This document shows positions 44,494-56,250 of a stretch of DNA of 64,000 nt, piece by piece. A program made the position numbers and the translations under genes. Numbering within the stretch: position 1 is the stretch's first letter; each line of letters opens with the position of its first letter. The notes below the pieces were generated by a model. The model was not told where the DNA came from, did not search any database, and was given only the letters and a program-made list of their open reading frames with translations. The stretch is from Pyrus communis (taxonomy: Eukaryota > Streptophyta > Magnoliopsida > Rosales > Rosaceae): NCBI RefSeq assembly GCF_963583255.1, contig NC_084803.1, positions 10,700,122-10,764,121 on the forward strand, written 5' to 3'.

Positions 44494-46737
44494 GAGGTTG
44501 GAAGGAGGAAGTTATACGGAAGCTTCGGTGATACTTTGACAAATGATATAGCAAAATTGCCTCCCCAATTTTCTGCTCGACTGATTTATTCAAGGATGTC
44601 TAGAACCTAAGGACCAATTTACAATTGAAGTGGACCAAGTTTATATAATTAAATGCTGACGTGCTTGAATGCCCTTAATTACATCTTTTTGTGAGATTAT
44701 CTGCTACTTATCTTGAAAGAAATGAAAAAAAACAAACAAATCAATAGCATATTCCATTTGTTAATTTTGCATAAATAAATGCAGATGGGATGGTAAGATA
44801 GAACACTAATTAACTTGTTAATTTGTAAATGAAATCTTATTATTCATGATTTCTCTTTTATGGATTTCTTTGTGCAAAGATCAAATCCCTAGTGTGTAAT
44901 TTCCTTATAATTTTTTTATTATGCAGCCAAGATTAACGAGCTTGAAATGATCCAGATTTTCAATGCAATTAACGCGTTTATGACCATCTCTAGTTATCTT
45001 CTAAAGGACCCTTTTATTTGCCCTGCATATAATTTGATATAGTTTTAAAACCCAGCTAGGATAAAAAAAGTCAGAGTACTACACTTTTGATTATCTAGTT
45101 CTTGCCTGGAGATTGCTCTACCTCGATTCTGTGTGACCAAATTTCCAAGACCTTTAATGACAACAGAAGTTTTATGATGCCATTAACTTTATATTATAAT
45201 TATTCAAGGGGTGATTTGTTTAAGTCACAAAATATTTTTAGCACTAGAATTGAATCAATCAACATTTGTGCTCTTCACGAGTGTCAATAAAAGAGAAATA
45301 CTAAAAAGGATACGTAGTGACCTTAGTTGGAGAGGAAAGTTGGTAGAAATAATTAAATTGATTGACGTATTCTAAAGAATCAAATAACACGTATACGATA
45401 ATATTAAATTATTTATTGATCTAAACTAAAGTTTCTGTTGAAGAATTACTAGTCCAACAAACATGCGTACACTATCTCGGTTACATCTACGAAGGAAATA
45501 ATTCTTTAATTTCTGCATTAAAATAATAATATCACCAATATATTGGTTAAAAAAAATCGTAAGAAATTCGAAGTTTGCTATCTCATAGTGTGTGTGTATA
45601 TCGGATGTCTATGTGTGTTGGTTGGGTGGAGGGGGAGGGGGTTTCTTAATTTCAATGTTGTAATTCCTAGCAGATACGCAAAGACAAACTTGAGCAGGTC
45701 AAGTTCGATTCAGAAAACAGGAATCATTATTAACCGCAAATTGAGATATCTAATTGCAAATGGGTCGTAATCAAATACTTCGTCAACTTATAAGAAAATT
45801 ATATACAACATGCAGACCAATGATGTGGAGTCCAGAGTTAATGGCCAATCAACCTTTGGTTGTTGGGCTTTCCCATTTCAGTTCCATTCGTTATTTATTT
45901 ATTTATTTTTAAAAACACGTTATTTATTATGCAGATTAATATTAGATGAATGTGACAAGAGTTGAGATTCTGTATCGGGGTATTAAATTAAGGACCTTGT
46001 ATTTGTTCTAAAAGGTTCGGGGTTACTCCTCATATTATTTATAATTAGTTTTATGATGAAATATCAATTTTTTTTCATGGTATCATAGTCATGTTGCCAA
46101 CGTGTTGAGCCCCATGGGCAACATGCTCTCGTGAATTCAATATGTGTTGTCCACATTTTAAGATTAGATAACCATACATCTAAGGACAATGTTGAGAGTC
46201 CAAATATCCCACCCAAGAATTCAAGCACCTTGCACATCTTTATAAGAAGTTGAATTGTATTATATATTGTCGATTAGTTGTACAGTAAAACATCAACTTC
46301 AGTGCTATTTAAATTTGTCTCTCTCAGCCACACTTCTAGAAAATGAATAGAAGAAACATCAGACCAATGTTTCAGTTAAAACTTTTTATTCCAAGTTTTG
46401 ATTTTAAGGGCACTAAACGTGGAAATAATTCAGCAAATTTTTCTTAATTAGAACGTGAGAAGACGACTTCTAGAAGCGCATATATATTACGAATCTTTCT
46501 TTGTTTGGTCGGGCATCATTGTCATATTGTATTTCGTGAGCAGTGATGAGCAGGGCATCAATTTGTTATTCTTCACAACCTTCCTACCAAACCCCCCCTC
46601 TTTAATTTAATGATTTGCCAGAGTTTTCCAACTAGGCGGCTTCTAGGGCTCAAACAATTTGTATATGAAACTAGCCTTGTTTAAGTGGTTCTGTAATATT
46701 GAATTCATTTGATTCCCCAGGCCTCTAGGCATAGCAA
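44494..46737. other. Intergenic, no gene seen
   Basis: AT-rich DNA without recognised genes or element ends. The short open stretch at 45543-45770 is low-complexity. Confidence 0.35.
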
Positions 46738-46895
46738 TTTTTTATGGAAGTTTTAACGAAAAATCCGTGGTACTGTTAACTTTAACAAAAAAACCATATT
46801 TTTACACTAAAAAATCAATCATGGTACTATTCACTTTACCCTTTATTTTGTCTTTATCATTAAAACTCAAAGTTTTCAAGTCATTTTTATTAATT
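46738..46895. mobile_element. MITE of the CCGTGGTACTGTT family
   Basis: The sequence GAAGTTTTAACGAAAAATCC, GTGGTACTGTTAACTTTAAC and ATCATGGTACTATTCACTTT in order is a dispersed repeat I recognise from Rosaceae-type genomes. The boundaries are approximate and no target duplication was established. Confidence 0.45.
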
Positions 46896-47380
46896 TTCTT
46901 TTTTTTTAAATTCCATTAAATTGATATCTCTGCTATTTCTAAAATAAGCAAGTTATTTCTAATTTATTTTTAAGTAATTCGTTAATTAATTTGCATCAAC
47001 TTGAATCTTAAATTTCTTAGCTTAATTATGAGCTTAACACAATTCCGCTTAATTAAAGACTATATCCAGTACCATAATCCTTTTAAAGTACAAATGTCCG
47101 AGCCTTTACTTGTGAGGTGTCAAATAATGCACCCATGATGATGCTACAACAAGTTTAATAATTCTGATCACCAATTAGTCAATAACCGTTGAGCCTCGCA
47201 CTGTAGCAAAACAAAGAAAACGAAAAAGAAAAAGAAAGAATTGGAGCAGAAGAGGATCGGTAGAATAGTACGTACTGACTGCTCGAGCTGAAGATCGGAA
47301 GCACGCTAACAAATGTAGCAGCCTAAGATGGGTGGAGCGCTGCCAATCAGCGGAGATCCCGCCTTCCCATGACACCAAAT

Positions 47381-47500
47381 TATTTTTCAATCATTCATTC
47401 ATGATGAAATATGACAAATATCATGAGTTTAGTTTATTTTTCAACCTTTCATTCATGATGAAATATGACAAATATCATGAGTTTAGTTTATTTTTCAATC
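47381..47500. repeat. 54-bp tandem duplication
   Basis: A 54-bp unit beginning TATTTTTCAA and containing CATTCATGATGAAATATGAC occurs at 47381, 47435 and (partly) 47489, about 2.2 copies. The copies differ at only a few bases. Confidence 0.8.
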
Positions 47501-47737
47501 CAAGAAAAAGTTAGAGTTCGCGTGTGCAGAATTTGGAGACATATATCAACATTTCAACTCTGATGGCCTGTTGTCTGACTTGCACATCGTATTTGTTGAT
47601 GCTAACTAAATCATTCTCTTATACTATTTTCATTTAAGAATAAATGTATATGTGTCAGATTCTGTTTATTCTTCAATACCGTTTTGGGTGATTTTGGTAT
47701 CCATGGAAAGCTCTTGACGAGTCCTACATCTATGTAG

Positions 47738-50340
47738 TGTTAGATTTCCATTTTCTTTTCCATTTTCCAAGGTCGAAGCCACAAAGTGCCGAGGGTTTTC
47801 TGGTGAGTTTTCTCATTTTATAGTGATTCCGACAATGATTACTGTCTATCACCACCACTGATAGACTCCCCTCAACCCCTGGAGCAAGGTCCAAACATTG
47901 GATGTGGCGTTGGAGTTCGTTTTGGCGATGAATCGAGGAACACCCATTTCTAAGGTTTCCGGCGGGTTTTTATGAAATTGAGACACTTCCCGTCCGAATT
48001 GGACTTGGCCACATGTATGAAAATTGCTCCCCTCATTGACATATACTTTCCTGTAAAATTTGGTAATTTTTGGAAATTGTTGAATTTTCCGGCGAGTTGG
48101 GGCGGCCGACCGCCATCAACAATGGTGCGGGCGGCGGCGCTTTGCCCAGTGGGCCGACGATGCCTTTCTAAGTCCAATTAGATGTCTTAAATTTGTATTT
48201 GATATTCGTATGACGTGGTTTGATTATTTGAACCTAATTTCATTATGATACATTACTTGATCAAAATATGAATTGACGATCCGATCGTCGGATCGCGATT
48301 AAATTTTAGTATGTTGTTCTAGAGGCATAATGTGTATTTTAGAAGATTACGGATCCAAAATCCGATGTGCGGATCATCCGGATCAAATTATGTAGGGATG
48401 TGGACCCCACCGTTGATCGAGAGTTGACTATTGGTCAACATGTCTCGAATCATTCATACAACTAAAATTAGTATTACTAGAGACTCAGTGAGGCTTTGCG
48501 GTCTTGTCTCGGTGAGTGACTTTAATATATGTGATATGGTTTTCGTATATTAGTATCCTTTGTGTATATGACTTGGTTTTATAAATGTGTTTTCTGTTAA
48601 AATGTGATTATTTTATAATTGATCATCGATCTATTTTTATTAAATATGATTTGACTCATGGATTGGAAATACTTGTGAAAAAAAGTGATTTGAAATGCAT
48701 ATTGAAAAGTTTGTTAAACCTGAGGGCTAGTAGAGGACCGTTACCTTAGTGTCACAGGGTTAGGTGACACCGAGTTTGCACCATGTAGTAGTGGTATATG
48801 GATGGTCCTGCTTGGTTAATCTGCTTTGGGGGACCATACTATTTATGGATCGGGCTTGGTTAATCAGCGTTGGGCGATCCTTATGGCCATTTACACTTAG
48901 GGGTGATCATGCTTGGTTAATCCGCATTGGGTGATCACTGCCTAACAGTTTTGTAGGTGTGACTCTGCTTGGTTAATCCGCGTTGGGGACTCACTACCTA
49001 CTTGGTTATCTTGACCCTGCTTGGTTAATCCGCGTTGGGGGACCATACTATTTATGGATCGCGCTTGGTTAATCTACGTTGGGCGATCCTTATGGCCATG
49101 TATACTTAGAAGTGATCATGCTTGGTTAATTCGGGTTGGGTGATCACTTCCTAACAGCTGTAGGAGTGACTCTGCTTGGTTAATCCGCGTTGGGGGGTCA
49201 CTGCCTACTTGGTTACTTTCTCAAGGGTGGCTCTGCTTGGTTAATCCGCTTTGGGGGGCCACTTCCCTGTTTGATTACTTATGTAGGCTTCGGCTGAACT
49301 GTGTCCCTCTAGCCCTAGTTTTAATATACATGTGAACACTAGTTTTTAAGAATCTTGTGGTTTGAATTAGAAAAACCGTTGGATGTCTGGGTGACTCCTA
49401 CAGAGTTTTCAGCGACTTGATTATGATTCCATAAAGCATGATTCTATACTTGATGTTTATAGATTGTGATCGATGGTCTGTTGTAATTGAATATCACATA
49501 CTTGTATTATTGTCACTCACCCGAGCTTCGCAGCTTATTCGAGTGTTTGATTTGCCCAGTGTGCCATCTCCTTGATGTAGGCATGATTGTATATATGACA
49601 GGCCTGGGTAGATTACGAGAAGCAGCTTCGTATTTTAGTTCCGTTGAGTGGTCCGGAACCCAAGATTGTTCGATTCCGTTGAGTGGTCTAGAATCCTTGC
49701 TCTTGCTTATTTCCATAAGGTTAGTCTAGAACCTTAGATTCGAGTGAGTGGGAATTACCCCTAATAGACGTTGTGTATATAAATTAGAATTACCATATTT
49801 ATTACTCATAATCAAGGTAGGGAATTATATAGAGTTCCTTAGTTAAATTTGTGAAATGATAAGTTATCGCATTGATTGATTAACATAAATAAATGCTAAG
49901 ATCATGCATTTTTTATTCATGAATTTATTAATTAACGGGATTGCAAAATGACTTTGGATATGGATGTCATTATTATGATTATTTTAGTTGATCAATATGG
50001 CTTGAGAAGAATATTGTGCTTCGTCATTGGTTCTTTGCCATATTGCATGGTTTGCATTGTGATATATTGTTGAGACATAGTGATTTATGTGATGGATGTT
50101 TGAGTGTAGTGAAATGATGAACTACGAATGACTTGATCCCTATTAAGGATATATAGGCAGTCTAACTGGAGGTTAGATGCAACCATAAAGTGTACAAAAA
50201 TTACTACGCAATTTGAGGCATGGCATGTGCTTGGTACATATCTCGGAGGCGGGTATGTTAGATATATCGTTATTTGATGACGTCATTGTCGATCCTAGAT
50301 TTATGTCGGGATCAGAGCATGACATGTTATCTTTAGAGAT
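47738..50340. mobile_element. LTR-like segment carrying the hairpin array
   Basis: The region starts near TGTTAGATTTCC (47738) and ends near GGGATCAGAGCATGACA (~50325). It has the composition of a long plant LTR: no coding frame, a GC-rich early part, repeats, and an AT-rich right part with TGATGACGTCA. I could not find matching 5-bp flanks, so the limits and the element type are uncertain. It resembles in style, but not in sequence, the solo LTR at 56374. Confidence 0.4.
48802..49270 (+). repeat. Nine-unit stem-loop array with conserved core
   Basis: Nine units carry the core TGCTTGGTTAATCCGCGTTGG (cores begin near 48809, 48854, 48910, 48966, 49018, 49062, 49119, 49172, 49233). Arms flanking each core are complementary but differ between units: ATGGTCC/GGACCAT, GGATCG/CGATCC (twice), GTGATCA/TGATCAC (twice, one extended to 9 bp), AGTGAC/GTCACT, GTGGC/GCCAC, and GTGACTC/GACTCAC with one mismatch. 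Only the fifth unit has a poor left arm. Units 1-4 and 5-8 repeat each other at ~203-210 bp. Confidence 0.8.
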
Positions 50341-51358
50341 TGCTTGATTTCATGTTGTCAAATAGTTATGAATTTTCATATTAAGTGTGTCAATATTTTG
50401 TCACAGTAATTTAATTAGATGTGATAAGTTGATGTGTTTATACTTTTGAAATATAATTTTTCACACAATTTCTACTATGGTAGCAACGCGCAGGCAAAAC
50501 TTTATAGTTGGAAGCTAAAGCCTATAATTAATTAGCTGTGTATACGAATGCAATAGTGTGTGCAACATGTGTCTATAGTGATGGGTCAATGAGGTACCTA
50601 GCGTCAGTATTAGTTATGTCGAAAATGTAAAACCTAATTAAATAATGATATCTTCTGAACTATGGCATTTTGTTTTTGTTTTTGTTTTTGTTTTTGTAGA
50701 AAACAGAAATTAAAGTGCTGTTCTTGGCATTGCCTCATCGCAAACAGAAAAGTTAATTTGTGATTGCTGTTCTTGGCATTGCCTGATTGCATATAATTTT
50801 ATTCAGGTGACAAGTGATCTAAATCCACCAAATACTTGAGATTAACAAATTAGTCATTGATTTGAACAAAAAAAAAAAAAAAATTAGTTATTGGTACTTA
50901 CGTACTACGTAGTTGTTTCCTGTAAATCCTTGGCACGCATCAGGCCATCAGCAGGAAATTGTTAGGAGTAATGTTTAGGCTGTTAATTAAGACTGTGACA
51001 AGTTGAGAGTTTTATTATTCGTTCTGCTAGGAGAAGGATATGATTGGTTTTATTTTCATATATACAATTTACATTATCTTTCTAATAAAGATAGTATCCA
51101 CATATGTTGGTGTGTTCTATCTCTATTAGAAATGTTGGTGGGTTCACAGAGATTTCAATTCATGCTCTTGCATTTGACGTTTGTCTATTGTATATTCCGT
51201 TTGAGTTACTATAAGAGATGTATAATTAGCCAGTAAACATAGAGCAATAATTTTATCCAGGTCAAGACATTAATTGTTGATGATTATTTTCTTCATAGGA
51301 ACAATTTTGGTAAAATTTGATGATTATATTATTTTCTTATCAATTAGTACCTGTTCTC
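50341..51358. other. Intergenic, no gene seen
   Basis: AT-rich. It includes a (GTTTTT)n-like run at about 50670 and a short direct repeat CTGTTCTTGGCATTGCCT at about 50717 and 50767. Confidence 0.4.
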
Positions 51359-51997
51359 TGTGACATCCCACATCGCCTAGGAAAGTGATCCTTAAATGTA
51401 TATTCTCATCCCTACCAAGCACGAGGCCTTTTGGGAGCTCACTGGCTTCGGGTTCCGTGGGAACTCCGAAGTTAAGCGAGAAGGGGGCTAGAGCAATCCC
51501 ATGATGGATGACCCACTGGGAAGTTGCTCGTGAGTTCCCAAAAACAAAACCGTGAGGGAATGGTAAGCCCAAAGCGGACAATATCGTGCTATGGTGGTGG
51601 AGCGGGCCCGGGAAGTGATCCGCCTCGGGCCGGGATGTGACAATTTGGTATCAGAGCCAATCCCTGGCCGGAAATGTGCCGACGAGGACGTCGGGCCCCT
51701 AAGGGGGGTGGATTGTGACATCCCACATCGCCCAGGGAAGTGATCCTTAAATGTATATTCTCATCCCTACCTAGCACGAGGCCTTTTGGGAGCTCACTGG
51801 CTTCGGGTTCCGTGGGAACTCCGAAGTTAAGCGAGAAGAGGGTTAGAGCAATCCCATGATGGGTGACCCACTGGGAAGTTGCTCGTGAGTTCCCAAAAAC
51901 AAAACCGTGAGGGAATGGTAAGCCCAAAGCGGACAATATCGTGCTATGGTGGTGGAGCGGGCCCGAGAAGTGATCCGCCCCAAGCCGGGATGTGACA
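51359..51997. mobile_element. Cassandra TRIM retrotransposon, complete
   Basis: Two 284-bp LTRs (51359-51642 and 51714-51997) both start and end TGTGACA and flank 71 bp. The internal part begins with TGGTATCAGAGCC, the tRNA-Met primer site, and ends with the purine tract AAGGGGGGTGGA. TTCTC flanks both sides (51354-51358 and 51998-52002), the 5-bp integration duplication. It encodes nothing, so it depends on enzymes of other elements. By eye the LTRs differ at about 10 of 284 positions, which suggests an insertion on the order of one to two million years old under usual plant LTR rates. Confidence 0.95.
51434..51540 (+). other. 5S rRNA-like core in Cassandra left LTR
   Basis: GGAACTCCGAAGTTAAGCGA and GATGGATGACCCACTGGGAA match the A-box and C-box regions of plant 5S rRNA, the internal RNA polymerase III promoter, as in all Cassandra LTRs. 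The right LTR has the same core at about 51789-51895, with GATGGGTGACC, closer to true 5S. These are not functional rRNA genes. Confidence 0.85.
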
Positions 51998-52002
51998 TTC
52001 TC

Positions 52003-52536
52003 ACTATCTTATTGTAATATATACTGCAAGCCAAATCCCTATTGGATTGTCCAATCCTTAAGTCGTTTTTTTTTTTTTCTTTTTTTCTTTTTAGGCAGAA
52101 CTCAGGTTTGAAGTTGGAATGAGTGACTTAGGGTTGGGCTAAAAAACCGAAAATCCAAAATCGAAAAAAATGAGGCCTTTCACCGAACCGAAACAAAAAA
52201 AACGAAACAAAAAATAATTGAACCGAAATGAAAAGACTGAACCAAAAGCTATTAGTTCGGTTACGGTTTTAGATGTCAAAAAACCAAACCAAACCGAACA
52301 GAATAAATATAAATTAATATCTTTTTTAATTATTTCGGTTGGGTATAATTTATAAGTCCAATTTCAAGTATTAGTCTATTATATAAACTTACATAGGCCC
52401 AAATTTAAGCCCAAACCCATAAAACATTTGAAAGCCTTATTTCCTAAGGAAAACCCTAGATTCTCCCCCCTTATTTTTCCTACATGCCACTTCTCTGAAT
52501 CTCTCTCATTGTCCTTCATCGTTCTCTATCTGTCTC
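52003..52536. other. Low-complexity AACCGAA-rich repeat
   Basis: Rich in AACCGAA/CCGAACCG motifs, continued at 52740-52840. It is interrupted by the MITE at 52537. It is a non-coding dispersed repeat. Confidence 0.4.
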
Positions 52537-52667
52537 GGTAATGCTAGAGAGACTAAATTTTGAAAACTAAAAAATATAGAAGTTGATGATTAATTTATTA
52601 CTTAAACGTTGATAAATGTGCTCCATTCCTATTAGAGACACATCATTTAGTTTGCAAATTTAGTTTG
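52537..52667. mobile_element. MITE, partial copy of the 25235 family
   Basis: GGTAATGCTAGAGAGACTAAA at the left and CATCATTTAGTTTGCAAATT towards the right match the complete element at 25235. The right terminus is missing. Confidence 0.55.
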
Positions 52668-52844
52668 TTGGATTCATCTCCATTTTTTTGTTTTTATTAT
52701 AAATAAAGTAATCAATTTTCAATTTAATTATATATAAAAAAAAAACCGAACTGAAACCGGATCCAACCATAAAAAATTGAACTGAAAATAAACTGAATTG
52801 AATAAAACCAATAAAAAATCGAACCGAACCGAATCCACTCCTAT

Positions 52845-53046
52845 AGTAACTTGATTCACAGATATTGAAGAGCATTAAAAATCCCTTCACAAAATAACCC
52901 AGGAAAAAAAAAAAAAAAACCAAGAGTGGACTTATAAATCAATTATAATTCATTATTTTGTTTTGTGAATCACACCATACATTCATTATTTGGAGTCGCA
53001 CTACATGAACAGAGTAGAAGGTACCTGTAGTTATTAGTAACTAATA
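52845..53046. repeat. Duplicated 3' flank of a phytocyanin gene
   Basis: This stretch is a diverged copy of 53858-54073, the 3' side of the phytocyanin pseudogene at 54122. Shared segments include GGACTTATAAATCAAT, TGTGAATCACACCATACATT and GAGTCGCACTACATGAACAG. No coding part is attached here, so a neighbouring gene copy was probably lost or the segment was duplicated alone. Confidence 0.75.
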
Positions 53047-53107
53047 AAGGTAAGGTAAATGATAAGGTAAGGTATGAAATTATCACAGAAAAACTAACAG
53101 AAAAATT

Positions 53108-53536
53108 AGTTACTTAACAAAAAAACTAACAGAAAAATTGACAGAGGTATGACATTGTCACAAATTCGTAAGATGCGGTATGACATTGTCAATTTTAAAA
53201 GACGAGGTATGAAACTGTCGTGACCCCAATAGTTGAGGTAGTTTTTTTGTACTTTACCCATTTTTTTTTAAATTTTACTTTTATTTATTATTTTAATATT
53301 TAAAAATATTAAATAATTTTTTTAGTTTTTAATAATATTTTATTAATTTTTTAATAGAAAGTGGTCCTCGTCTCTTGCCACGTCAGCATTTAATAGAAAA
53401 ACTAACAGAAAAATTGACGGAGGTATGACATTGTCACAAATTCGTAAGATGCAGTATGACATTGTCAATTTTAAAAGATAAGGTATGAAACTGTCGTAAC
53501 CCTAAGAGTTGAGGTAGTTTTTTGTACTTTACCCAA
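53108..53536. repeat. Direct repeat pair of ~140 bp
   Basis: The segment beginning ACTAACAGAAAAATTGAC, continuing GGTATGACATTGTCACAAAT and ending TTTTTTGTACTTTACCCA occurs at about 53125-53260 and 53399-53535. Within each copy GGTATGAxATTGTC recurs. It looks like a partial tandem copy of a dispersed intergenic repeat. Confidence 0.7.
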
Positions 53537-54121
53537 AATATTTGGTAAAAATAAAATATATTGCTTATTTTAAAAGTAATGACATTCAAACATCAGCTTT
53601 TAAAAGCAGCATGTAGGTTGTTTTTAAAAACTACTTTAATAAAAAGAGGAGTTGTGCCTTTAGAATATTTTTAATTCCTGTAATATACTCATTAATTTTA
53701 AGCAATGATTTATCCTTCTAGACACTGTTTTTACACTGCTTTTCATACTCACGATACTTTTAAAAATACAATTTATCAAACACTCAACTGATTATTCTTA
53801 AAACACAACATAAGTAATTTATTAAAAAAGCACATCAATCCCAAACTGGCTCTGAGTAACTTTATTCACCAGAAATATTGAAGATCACTACAACATGACA
53901 AAGAACAAAAGATCAAATATCCCTTCACAAAATAACCCAGGAAAAAGGACCAATAGTGGACTTATAAATCAATCATAATTCATTATTTTATTTTGTGAAT
54001 CACACCATACATTCATTATTTCGAGTCGCACTACATGAACAGAGTACAAAGTACCTGTAGTTATTAGTAACTAAGGACCAAGGTAATAATAATATTACTG
54101 ATCTTTCCTCTTGGCATACAG
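53537..54121. other. 3' flank of the 54-kb phytocyanin copy
   Basis: AT-rich non-coding DNA. 53858-54121 is probably the 3' UTR side and matches 52845-53046. Confidence 0.4.
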
Positions 54122-54910
54122 CTAGTAGCCAATTGACCCAAATAGCTTCTTGAAACCGTTTTCTTTCTTGGACACAAATTTAACCGCAGCAGATTTTTGA
54201 GCAGCAATTTGGCTTTGTCCATCACTTGAAGTAGGACTTGGAGAAGGAGAAAAAGTGGGAGAAAAGGAAAGGGCAATCTTTTGGCCTTTGGAGCTATGGC
54301 CGGCGAAGGTGCAGGTCAAGTAATATCTACCAACATCAAGAAACTGATATTCTCCTGGTGCTTGGAATACATATAAGGGATCCGTCGTGTTGCACGAGTC
54401 AAAGTCCTCCTTGGTTCAAAGCCAAGTCGCTTTCTCCTACCGCAAAGTTAAAGGCTACAATACAAATGCCAAAACAAGATTAATTAATCATTATACTTCA
54501 GGTTATATAATGGTAATACTAAGATTATACTTAATAACACATAATAACATTTTCGAACAATATTAAAAATGCACATAATAACATTTATTGGTGTAAGAAA
54601 ATCATCATTCAAATTAAAGAGGACAAATACCCTTTTTTATGAGTACCATAGACTAACCCATTATTTTTAGGAAATTAAACAAAATAGGGAAATTAAATTT
54701 CTGGGAAATAGCAAGCTTACTTAGAATATCGTCAACTACTAAGCTATGCTTGGCTGCCCATGCTTCATAGGTGGCAGCGCCACCGGGAGGAATTGTCCAA
54801 CCCAACTCGTCTCTGACGGTATATTTTGCAGCTTCTACATGTCGCATGAGCACCGATGTTGCTGCTGCCACTGCTATAACAAGGGCCATCACATTCATGG
54901 TTTTGATCAT
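54122..54910 (-). pseudogene. Phytocyanin (early-nodulin-like) with one-base frameshift
   Basis: Exon 1 (54910-54721) encodes a signal peptide and KYTVRDELGWTIPPGG. Exon 2 (54454-54122) continues FNFAVGESDLAL and then runs to a stop. One extra base near 54415-54417 (within TTGGTTCAA on the plus strand) shifts the frame, and the rest (KGQKIALSFSPTFSPSPSPT to the C-terminus) is open in the next frame. Exon 2 is one base longer than a multiple of three, as expected. The first ligand His is Asp, and the disulfide Cys after the second His is Ser (FAGHSSKGQK). The donor follows CTA A rather than the G of other copies. The C-terminus is Lys-rich (VSKKENGFKKLF) with no GPI tail. It is either a young pseudogene or a sequencing error. 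The closest relative is at 63361. Confidence 0.82.
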
Positions 54911-54992
54911 CTTAGATCAATTCTTGTACGTCTTTGTGTTGTGTTCTTGTGCAGGAAGTTTGTAGTGCGGTTTTTTATGCAATGAAGTTCTG

Positions 54993-55000
54993 AATTTATA
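54993..55000 (-). promoter_or_regulatory. TATA box of the 54-kb phytocyanin copy
   Basis: TATAAATT on the minus strand about 83 bp upstream of the ATG at 54910. The promoter looks intact although the coding frame is broken. Confidence 0.5.
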
Positions 55001-56205
55001 GAGAAAAATACCTCTTGGATTTTAGGAAGCGTTTGAGCGAGACCTGCTAAATTCCTCAAAGAGACGAGTTTTATGCAATGTGTATCACATCAGGAAACAA
55101 GCTAAATTAACCGGGCGGCCTTGGCGATGTTACCTAACATAATAGTTTCAACAAAACAAATTAGTTGTCAGTATCGCGATCAGTTGTTTCTGGTAATTAA
55201 GCCCAGCACTAATAAGCTCACATTAGTAAGGTTTATATGCAAAATATAATTAGCTAGTAAGCATAGTGCAAATAATTTTGTTTAGGTGATCTGAATTCTA
55301 TGAGTTCCTTAAATAAAGTGCACCAAATACTTGAGTTTAACAAATTTGGCATTAAACACACCAGAAGATGCTAGCTTCGAGCCACGAATATTTATATGTA
55401 CCAGATTTTTTATTTTATTAAGGAGATGAGAGGATTCGAAACTATTACAATAGTTTAAGAGACGGAGAAATTTCAAATCTGAAATTCATGAGTAGAAACC
55501 CAATACCCTATCCATTAAGATATTGTTGATCTCTTTCTTTTACGAAGTCTTTACTTGTTTCCTTCAAACACTTTCAAAACAAGTATTGTTGCTGCCCATC
55601 GGGAATTTACAAATATGTGTGTACGTTTTTTGTTTGAGAAAAAATAGGGTCCCAAAAAAGGTTCTTGTAAAATTTGATACATGTTATAAACTTTTTATTT
55701 AAGTGTGATTATGTAAATCTTAGATTAGATTTTTTTTCTAGTTATTCTTCACTATTATGACTTGTATTCCTTGAAGGAGAATGATTTATTCTTTCCCTTA
55801 TTTCTATAAATAAAGGCATGAAAATAACACATCATCTACACAATTATGCAAACACATCTCTCTCTCTAAGAATAACTATATAGCTTTTTATGTAAGAGTT
55901 TTTCTATTTAAACATCATCTCTCATCTAACTAATTTCACCCTAATTTCTATTTACACCCCATTAAAGATTTTAAATTTAAACATTCTCTAGGTTCACCAC
56001 ATTTGTTCCAAACATACCCTATATAAACACCGCCATACCTGATTCTGATTTGGCTGAAACTCTGATTCCGTTGAATGTCATATATGCTAGTGGGAAAAGT
56101 TTGAATTTTAATTTTAAACTAGGATTGATTCTACCTCACAGTAACAAAACCCTTTTTTTTGTGATAGAGCAAAACCAATTGACGAATATTTCCACCTGCA
56201 AATCC

Positions 56206-56208
<3 letters not shown>
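55001..56208. other. Intergenic, no gene seen
   Basis: AT-rich DNA. No coding signal or element terminus was recognised. Confidence 0.35.

Positions 56209-56247
<39 letters not shown>
56209..56247. repeat. (GA)n microsatellite
   Basis: An uninterrupted AG run of about 39 bp. Confidence 0.9.

Positions 56248-56250
<3 letters not shown>

Noticed and set aside
48802..49270. Looks like a CRISPR array at first sight (conserved unit, variable spacers)
   Set aside because: The variable parts are self-complementary arms flanking each core, spacing is uneven, blocks of four repeat, and the DNA is plant nuclear without cas genes.
47738..50340. Complete LTR with defined target duplication
   Set aside because: I could not match 5-bp flanks at any TG...CA pair, so only an LTR-like segment is claimed.
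51434..51540. 5S rRNA gene
   Set aside because: The match is limited to the internal promoter region and lies inside a Cassandra LTR, so it is not a functional rRNA gene.
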